From Candidatus Hydrogenedentota bacterium (lineage in GTDB: Bacteria; UBA8481; J006): a DNA stretch of 45,138 nucleotides. The notes beneath the pieces are model-generated. The model searched no databases, was not told the origin of the DNA, and worked only from the letters and a program-made list of their open reading frames with translations. The stretch covers positions 67,133 to 112,270 of the forward strand of contig RFFU01000040.1 in NCBI GenBank assembly GCA_003697085.1. The letters are read 5' to 3'. Positions 40,155-45,138 of this stretch are shown in pieces; position 1 is the stretch's first letter, and each line of letters starts with the position of its first letter. Both the position numbers and the translations under genes were made by a program.

Positions 40155-43100
40155 CTTCCGCGAGTCGCTTGACCGCCGCCAGGTCGATCTTGCCCGTGCC
40201 CAGAAGCGGGATTTCATCGACACGGCGGAAGGCGGTCGGTTTCGGGATCCAGAGGTTCGGCAACTTGTACTCCTCCCGCAGAGCATTCACGACCTCCCGG
40301 GGATCCAGTTCCAGTGTATGGAGAACGACCAGTTCCTCCCGTCCGGAGGCGTCGCGGCGTCCGGTCACGACCGCCGGCGGACCGCTTCTGCTCGGTTCGT
40401 CATCCGCCTTCCGTGCGCGGGCGATGTGATCGAGTACGGCTTCCTCGACTCGTCCGTGCGGCACCATCTCGCCGCCGATCTTGGAGAAGCGTTCGAGCCG
40501 CCCGACGATGCGGAGAAATCCGTCTTTTTCCAGGACGGCGACGTCACCGGTCCGGTACCAACCGTCCCGGAGCACCTCGGCCGTTCGGTCGGGATCCCGC
40601 AGGTATCCCTTCATCACGTTTGCGCCTTTCACCCAGAGGATCCCCTCTTCGCCGGTCGAGCATTCTTCTTGCGTCTCCGGGTTCCGGATTCGGACGGCGA
40701 CCCCGGGCAAGGGATGGCCGATGCTTCCGGGCTTTCTCTTGGCGGGCACGTTGATGGCGATGACCGGAGCGCACTCTGTCGCGCCGTAGCCCTCGAGAAG
40801 CGGACAAGAGAATCTTTCCTCCCACGCCTTCGCCACTTCCGGGGGCAAGGTCTCGGCTCCCGCGAAAGCCAACCGCAGGCTCTGGAAGTTCTCGGGGGGA
40901 ATCCGGCGCAGGTAGGCTCGCGCGAAGGTGGGGGTGGTGAGGAGAATCGTGGCGTTGGCGTCCCGGCAGGCCTTCCCGATAGTGTGCGTGTCGAGCGGAT
41001 TGGCGTGGTAAATCGCGGAGAACGAACCTAGAAGAGGAAACCAGAGGGTGCCGGTGTAGCCGAAGGAATGGAAGAAGGGAAGGATGCCGAGGATGCAGTC
41101 GGATTTCCGCGTATCGAAGACGTCGGAAAGACCCAAGACGTTGGCGAGGATGTTGGCGTGGGTGAGGACGACGCCCTTGGGGGTTCCAGTCGAGCCGGAG
41201 GAGAAGATGACCGTGGCGGCATCGTCCGGTTGCCGCCGGCTTCCGGGCAGGAGACGTTCGATGACGGGAAGGGGAAGGAAGGAGAAGAGAAGATACCAAA
41301 GGACGATCTTGAGGCGTGGCAGGGAAGAGGTCAGGTCCTCGAGATAAAGAACGCGCGCGGGGGGAAGCGGCGCCGCGATCTTCTGGAGAAACTTTCGGGA
41401 AGTGAAGATTCGGGAGATGCGCGCACTCCGGACGGCGAAACCCAACGCTTCCGCGGAAGCCGTGAAGTTGAGGTTGACGGAAATCTTGCCGCAAAGCGTG
41501 CAAGCGATGTTCACCATCGCGGCGGCGGTGCCCGCGGGGAGGAGAATCCCGATGGATTCGGGATCTTCGGGATCCTCGGCTCGACGGTTTTCTTTCGGTT
41601 CCGTTTTCGTCGATTCCGAACCGTTCTGGCGGCCGCAAAGGTAGGTTTGCGCGAAGACGTGAGAGACGGCGACGAGCCGACCGAAGGGGAGGGACGAGCC
41701 GAGCGTATCCTGGACGGCGGTCCGGAACCAGGAAAGGCGTGCGGCGCGCAGGAGGGCGCGGGTGAGATTCCGGTGACGGGCGGCGCGGAGCCGCATCGCC
41801 TCGGCGCCCAATTCGAGAACACTTTGGCGGACGGTATCGGCCTTCGTTCGGCTTGGAAGGGGTTGTCCGAGCGAGACGGTGACCGGATAGGGGATCCTCC
41901 GCGGAATCTTCCAGAGGAGACGTCCCTCGGAGAAGGAGAAGATGGAGCCCCAGACGCCGTCGAGGTGGACCGGGATTACGGGAACGCTCGCGGTGTCCGC
42001 CACTGTTTCGAATCCCCTCCGAAACGTCGTCGGCAGTCCGGTCCGCGTGATCTGTCCTTCGGCGAAGATGCAGACGAGTTCTCCTTCCATTGCGGCGTTC
42101 GCCGCCTCCCGTAGAGCGGCTCGTACGCTCTCGCGCCTTCCCGGGGCGATGGGAATGGCGCGCATCAGGCGGCAGAACGGGTGGAAGAGGCGGTGGTTGT
42201 AGTAGTCTTCGAGCATCAGGAAGCGGATCGGGCGTTCGATGGCGCTTCCGATAAGGAGGGCGTCGATGAAGGAGACGTGGTTCGAGACGAGGACGGCTCC
42301 GCCCGTTGCGGGAATATGTTCCCGTCCGAGAATGCGCAAGCGGTAGATGGTCGTTGTGAGGAGCCACCCGGAGAAACGAACGACGAACTCGGCCAGCCAG
42401 AGGCAGAGGAGGATGCCGATGACCAGCGTGGCGAATCCGAGGAGAAGGAAGAGAGTTCGGGGAGAGATGCCTGCTTTCTCGACGGCGGCGAATATCGCGG
42501 ATGCGGCGAGGACGGCGGAGAAGACGAGGAAGTTGGAGGCTGCCAGAACACCGCCTCGATCCGCGCGGGGTGCTCGTTCCTGGACAGCGGCCTGGAGCGG
42601 TACGATGAAGAGACCCGAGGCGAAACCGAGAAAGAGGTAGGTCACCACTCCGCTGGAAAGGCCGTGCGCCGCCGTGGCGATCAGGACGAGCCCGACGGCG
42701 GTTCCGAGTTCGCCCAGCGGCACCAGCCCGATCTCGACCATATTCCGCGACCACCGGCCGGCGACGAGCGAGCCGACGCCGATACCGATGGAGAGCGTCG
42801 TCATAAGGATGCTCGTCTGCGTTTCGAAATCGGCTCCCGTCGCGGTGTTGAAGAGGTCGGAGCGCGCGAAGAGGAGGGTTGCGAAATAGACCATCTGCCC
42901 GAGGAACCAGAAGAAGGCCAGTCCGATCATCGGTGCTCCAAGGGACCTTTTCGGGAGGGATTCGGAAAGGCGGCGGAAGATGTCGCCGAACGGGTTCCGC
43001 CACTCGATCTTCTTTTCCGGCGCGACGGCCGGCGCCGGCGGGACGGCGAGGGAGACGAGCCAGGCGAGCGCGGCGAGGACGGCGCAAGCGAGCGAGGCGG

Positions 43101-43665
43101 ACGTCGGGTCGCCGTGGAGGTAATGGAGCGCCGCTCCGCCGAACGCGGTGCCCAGGACGATCGCCCCGAACGTGGCGGCTTCCAGGACGCCGTTGGCCCG
43201 GGAAAGATGCTCGACGGGGAGGGTCTCCGGGAGGATGCCGTACTTGGCCGGCGAATAGAAGGCGGATTGCGCTCCCGCCCAGAACAACGCGGCCAACACG
43301 AGATGGAAGGCGCCGAAGTGGAACGCGACCGCCGCCAGAAGCATTCCGAAGACCCCGTACAACTGCATCACGATGAAGACGGTTCGTTTCGAGTACTTGT
43401 CGGCAAGCGCTCCGGCCCAGGAGGAGAAGAGAAGGAACGGGATGATGAAGAGCGCTCCGATAACCGACAGGATCACTCCGCCCTCGCTGGTGCTCGAAGG
43501 AATGGAACGGAGGAGAACGAGGCTGACGATCAGCTTGAAGGCGTTGTCGTTAAAGGCGTTGAGGAAGACGGCGACGTAGTAGGCGACGAATCCCTTCCGC
43601 CTGAGGGGGGAAGCCTCGGACGGTGTCGTAGTGGTGCGGTCGGGGGAGGGAACGGGCTTGACCAT
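40147..43665 (-). CDS. aas: MFS / PlsC acyltransferase / AMP-ligase fusion (Aas type)
   Basis: An 1172-aa inner-membrane protein for lysophospholipid repair and fatty acid recycling. Residues about 25-400 are an MFS transporter (LplT-like) with AYYVAVFLNAFNDNAFKLIV. Residues about 430-620 are a PlsC acyltransferase with NHVSFIDALLIG (HxxxxD), FAEGQITRTG and PVIPVHLDGVWG. Residues about 660-1165 are an acyl-AMP/ACP ligase with IFSSGSTGTPKGVVLTHANI, EGYGATECAPVIAIN and WYRTGDVAVLEKDGF. All three activities are complete. The ATG at 43665 starts 1 bp after the CPBP stop, so it is coupled. Two TetR-type palindromes suggest regulation by the neighbouring TetR protein. Its stop was fixed or created at the edge of the 70-bp duplication. 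Confidence 0.93.
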   Translation of the reverse strand: MVKPVPSPDRTTTTPSEASPLRRKGFVAYYVAVFLNAFNDNAFKLIVSLVLLRSIPSSTSEGGVILSVIGALFIIPFLLFSSWAGALADKYSKRTVFIVMQLYGVFGMLLAAVAFHFGAFHLVLAALFWAGAQSAFYSPAKYGILPETLPVEHLSRANGVLEAATFGAIVLGTAFGGAALHYLHGDPTSASLACAVLAALAWLVSLAVPPAPAVAPEKKIEWRNPFGDIFRRLSESLPKRSLGAPMIGLAFFWFLGQMVYFATLLFARSDLFNTATGADFETQTSILMTTLSIGIGVGSLVAGRWSRNMVEIGLVPLGELGTAVGLVLIATAAHGLSSGVVTYLFLGFASGLFIVPLQAAVQERAPRADRGGVLAASNFLVFSAVLAASAIFAAVEKAGISPRTLFLLLGFATLVIGILLCLWLAEFVVRFSGWLLTTTIYRLRILGREHIPATGGAVLVSNHVSFIDALLIGSAIERPIRFLMLEDYYNHRLFHPFCRLMRAIPIAPGRRESVRAALREAANAAMEGELVCIFAEGQITRTGLPTTFRRGFETVADTASVPVIPVHLDGVWGSIFSFSEGRLLWKIPRRIPYPVTVSLGQPLPSRTKADTVRQSVLELGAEAMRLRAARHRNLTRALLRAARLSWFRTAVQDTLGSSLPFGRLVAVSHVFAQTYLCGRQNGSESTKTEPKENRRAEDPEDPESIGILLPAGTAAAMVNIACTLCGKISVNLNFTASAEALGFAVRSARISRIFTSRKFLQKIAAPLPPARVLYLEDLTSSLPRLKIVLWYLLFSFLPLPVIERLLPGSRRQPDDAATVIFSSGSTGTPKGVVLTHANILANVLGLSDVFDTRKSDCILGILPFFHSFGYTGTLWFPLLGSFSAIYHANPLDTHTIGKACRDANATILLTTPTFARAYLRRIPPENFQSLRLAFAGAETLPPEVAKAWEERFSCPLLEGYGATECAPVIAINVPAKRKPGSIGHPLPGVAVRIRNPETQEECSTGEEGILWVKGANVMKGYLRDPDRTAEVLRDGWYRTGDVAVLEKDGFLRIVGRLERFSKIGGEMVPHGRVEEAVLDHIARARKADDEPSRSGPPAVVTGRRDASGREELVVLHTLELDPREVVNALREEYKLPNLWIPKPTAFRRVDEIPLLGTGKIDLAAVKRLAEEK

Positions 43666-43666
43666 T

Positions 43667-44281
43667 TCAGAAGTACCCCAGGAAGAAGAGGCCGCCGCCC
43701 AGCAGGACGAGGTCCGCGGCGACATGGCTCAAGAAAGGTTCCTGGATTCGTCCGCCGCGGGAGAGGAATGACCAGACGAGCCCGGCGGGATAGACGGCCG
43801 CTCCGGTGCAAAGCGCGGCGGAAACGGAACCGAGCCCCGCCAGGACGATGACGTGCTGGAGCGCGAAGCAGAACGCGGAGGCCGGAGGACCGATCTGTTC
43901 GTCGAGGAATCCCCGGTAGAACCACTCTTCCAGAAGCGCGTTGGCCGTGGCGATGAGAAGGGCGGCGGCGGCGGCCGTGGCGGGGGAATATCCGTAGCGG
44001 ACATCGAAAGCGTGCCGGAGTTCACCGGGCGCGATGAAGAGAGGAAGAAAGAGCCAGACGAGGCCGAATGCGACGCCCCCCAACACAAGTCCACTGAGGA
44101 TTGCCGGAAGTGTTTCCGGCCGTTTCGGCGGGCGGGGCGGACGGAGTTTCTTCCCGTAGAGAAACGGAAGGAGCAGAAGCGCGATCTTGTAGAGGCCGAA
44201 ACCGAGCCAACCGTGTCCGAGGAACGGGCCGGCGGCGGCCAAGAGAAGCGGCACGGCCGCGATGAAATATCCGCCGTTCAC
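43667..44281 (-). CDS. CPBP-family intramembrane metalloprotease
   Basis: A 204-aa membrane protein with about six helices. The family motifs are present: ANALLEEWFYRGFL (EExxxR), a His in FALQHVIVLAG and a final HVAADLVLL (HxxxD/N type). It is a probable Rce1/CAAX-like protease, but bacterial members often have unknown substrates. The GTG start at 44281 has no clear ribosome-binding site. A TetR-type palindrome lies at 44318-44335, about 37 bp upstream. It is co-transcribed with aas, so a link to membrane lipid or lipoprotein handling is plausible. Confidence 0.85.
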   Translation of the reverse strand: MNGGYFIAAVPLLLAAAGPFLGHGWLGFGLYKIALLLLPFLYGKKLRPPRPPKRPETLPAILSGLVLGGVAFGLVWLFLPLFIAPGELRHAFDVRYGYSPATAAAAALLIATANALLEEWFYRGFLDEQIGPPASAFCFALQHVIVLAGLGSVSAALCTGAAVYPAGLVWSFLSRGGRIQEPFLSHVAADLVLLGGGLFFLGYF

Positions 44282-44317
44282 CGAAGGGCGCTTTCCGGCT
44301 CGGCCGGAGCCACTGAA

Positions 44318-44335
44318 AGTGAGTATGTGCTCACT
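44318..44335. promoter_or_regulatory. TetR-type operator copy before the CPBP-aas operon
   Basis: AGTGAGTATGTGCTCACT: arms AGTGAG and CTCACT around TATGTG. It is nearly the same as the palindrome at the tetR promoter (44940-44955). On the minus strand a CATACT lies within it, so repressor binding would block the polymerase, though the -35 is weak. Confidence 0.75.
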
Positions 44336-44360
44336 TGCATCGTCCGCGCCGGTTCGTCCG

Positions 44361-44933
44361 TCACCGGGCCAACCGTTCCAACCGCCGCGCGGTCTCGACT
44401 ACGAGCGTTCGCAGATCAGGCAATTCGTTGTAGATACGGAAGACGATACAGCGCATTACGCCGCCGAAGACGAGGGCCGTGGTCAAGGCCAGGCCTTCTT
44501 CGCTCCAACCGCGCTTGGCCGCGGTGGGGGCCAGCGCGGTTCGGAAGGCATCGCTGGGAAAGCGGTAATCGCGTGGAAGGCGCCGCAGTTGCTGGAATTG
44601 GGAGAAGAGCACGAAGCGGGAGAGCATCGGTTCTTCCTCGTAGGAAGTGAAAATCACGCGGATGAGCGCTTCCAGATTGGCACGGAGCGGCCGGTCGGGT
44701 TGAAGCGCGGCGAAGAGGCGGTCGGTCAGTTCGTCGAGATTCTCGCGGTAGAGTGTGAAGGCGAGTTCGTCTTTCGAGCGGAAGTGGCGGTAGAGCGTGC
44801 CCTCGGCGACGCCGGCCGCTTCGGCGATCGCGCGCGTCGTGGTCCCCTCCACCCCCTTCTCGACGAAGAGGCGCGTGGCGGCCGCCAGAATCCGCGGCAG
44901 AAGGGTACGGGCTTTCCGAGCATCGATCCGCAT
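44361..44933 (-). CDS. TetR-family transcriptional regulator
   Basis: A 190-aa repressor. The N-terminal HTH is typical: RILAAATRLFVEKGVEGTTT, RAIAEAAGVAEGTLYRHFRS and KDELAFTLYRE. The C-terminal ligand-binding helices are not assignable to a known subfamily, but the regulon (CPBP protease and Aas-type lipid enzyme) suggests a fatty-acid or membrane-related ligand. The ATG lies about 3 bases after the predicted transcription start and has no Shine-Dalgarno, so the mRNA is probably leaderless. The promoter overlaps the operator, implying autorepression. The gene ends about 80 bp before the CPBP gene, with one operator in that gap. Confidence 0.92.
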   Translation of the reverse strand: MRIDARKARTLLPRILAAATRLFVEKGVEGTTTRAIAEAAGVAEGTLYRHFRSKDELAFTLYRENLDELTDRLFAALQPDRPLRANLEALIRVIFTSYEEEPMLSRFVLFSQFQQLRRLPRDYRFPSDAFRTALAPTAAKRGWSEEGLALTTALVFGGVMRCIVFRIYNELPDLRTLVVETARRLERLAR

Positions 44934-44939
44934 CGTAAT

Positions 44940-44955
44940 GTGAGTATATGCTCAC
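44940..44955. promoter_or_regulatory. TetR-type operator at the tetR promoter
   Basis: GTGAGTATATGCTCAC, an imperfect palindrome (arms GTGAG and CTCAC), covers the -10 box of the tetR promoter. It differs by one central base from the core of 44318-44335. Confidence 0.8.
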
Positions 44956-44971
44956 TCTATGGAGATGTCAA
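44943..44971 (-). promoter_or_regulatory. tetR promoter
   Basis: On the minus strand TTGACA (44971-44966), a 17-bp spacer and TATACT (44948-44943). This is close to the sigma-70 consensus. The start would be near 44936, three bases before the ATG. The remaining sequence to 45138 is AT/GC-mixed with an AAGAACCG...CGGTTCTT inverted repeat at about 45018-45060 and shows no gene. Confidence 0.8.
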
Positions 44972-45138
44972 GAGAAAAAAGGGAAAAACCGCCGGGGCCG
45001 CAGGCTTCTTTCCTCCAAGAACCGGTTCGGGGGAGCGCACCTTTCGCCCTCGGTTCTTCTTTCGGCGTCCGAGGTTGTGTGTGGATTTCCCGTCCAAGGA
45101 AGTTTCGCGCTCGTTGTGGCATGAACGCTCATTTTTCG

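Noticed and set aside
40544-43087. 847-codon open frame overlapping aas on the minus strand, and a 556-codon one at 42181-43851 on the plus strand
   Set aside because: Both are Arg/Glu-rich shadows of the aas gene, which has three recognisable domains in the other frame.

Overview
The window is bacterial chromosome from an organism with GC-rich codon use. Its gene content suggests a diderm, surface-attached or motile, probably uncultivated bacterium: two PilZ proteins, an HD-GYP protein, an HDOD protein, Tad-type pilus proteins, a secreted subtilase and a lipoprotein. No rRNA or universal marker gene is present, so I do not name a phylum. There is no CRISPR array, prophage or classical insertion sequence.

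Layout. 1-1882: the 3' part of tRNA-Arg(ACG), a 68-bp duplication of its 3' end, a PilZ protein and a HEAT-repeat membrane protein. 2097-5504 (minus): three Tad-pilus-like genes, two TadE-like and one TadG-like, with aspartate-rich calcium-binding-type repeats. 5826-11005 (plus): GAF/HD-GYP protein, asparagine synthase and a GT-C glycosyltransferase, nearly abutting. 11103-13844: a lipoprotein fusing a DUF255 thioredoxin-like protein to a DsbD-type N-terminal domain. 14072-15601: a small unknown protein, a pteridine reductase-like SDR and pterin carbinolamine dehydratase. 16403-19646: a CaiB-type CoA transferase and a DinG-like helicase. 19884-22016 (minus): a large secreted protein. 22730: tRNA-Gly(CCC). 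23020-29581 (plus): PilZ, HDOD, transglutaminase-like, acidic protein and GAF-histidine kinase, a signalling cluster with overlapping genes. 29694-36129 (minus): GT4 glycosyltransferase, GT-C-like membrane protein, HAD hydrolase, small membrane protein and subtilase, mostly coupled by ATGA overlaps. 36254-37381: an M29 aminopeptidase.

The accessory part lies at about 37.4-40.15 kb. It holds dispersed hairpin repeats, a MazEF-like toxin-antitoxin pair in which both genes are frameshifted, and a two-gene HTH/nucleotidyltransferase module with a palindromic operator. It ends with a 679-bp element carrying a four-helix-bundle (23S rRNA intervening-sequence protein, S23/IVP) gene. This element has perfect 12-bp terminal inverted repeats and internal inverted GGGCAA satellites, and it is bounded on both sides by a 70-bp direct duplication of the neighbouring gene end and terminator. 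It looks like a mobile IVS-like element outside an rRNA gene and is the best candidate here for an undescribed system.

The right end is a compact lipid regulon: a TetR regulator with a strong promoter, a CPBP protease and a 1172-aa MFS/PlsC/AMP-ligase fusion (Aas type). Near-identical 16-18-bp palindromes lie at the tetR promoter and in front of the CPBP gene.

Two themes cross the window. The 742-codon secreted frame and the subtilase end in the same kind of C-terminal tag, a Cys after a small-residue linker followed by an LRxFRD/GR/YY region, resembling a diverged CFI-box sorting domain. Several genes (tadE, subtilase, HTH gene, IVP gene, tetR) lack a Shine-Dalgarno and have a promoter-like -10 placed so that transcription would start at or next to the start codon, suggesting leaderless mRNAs.
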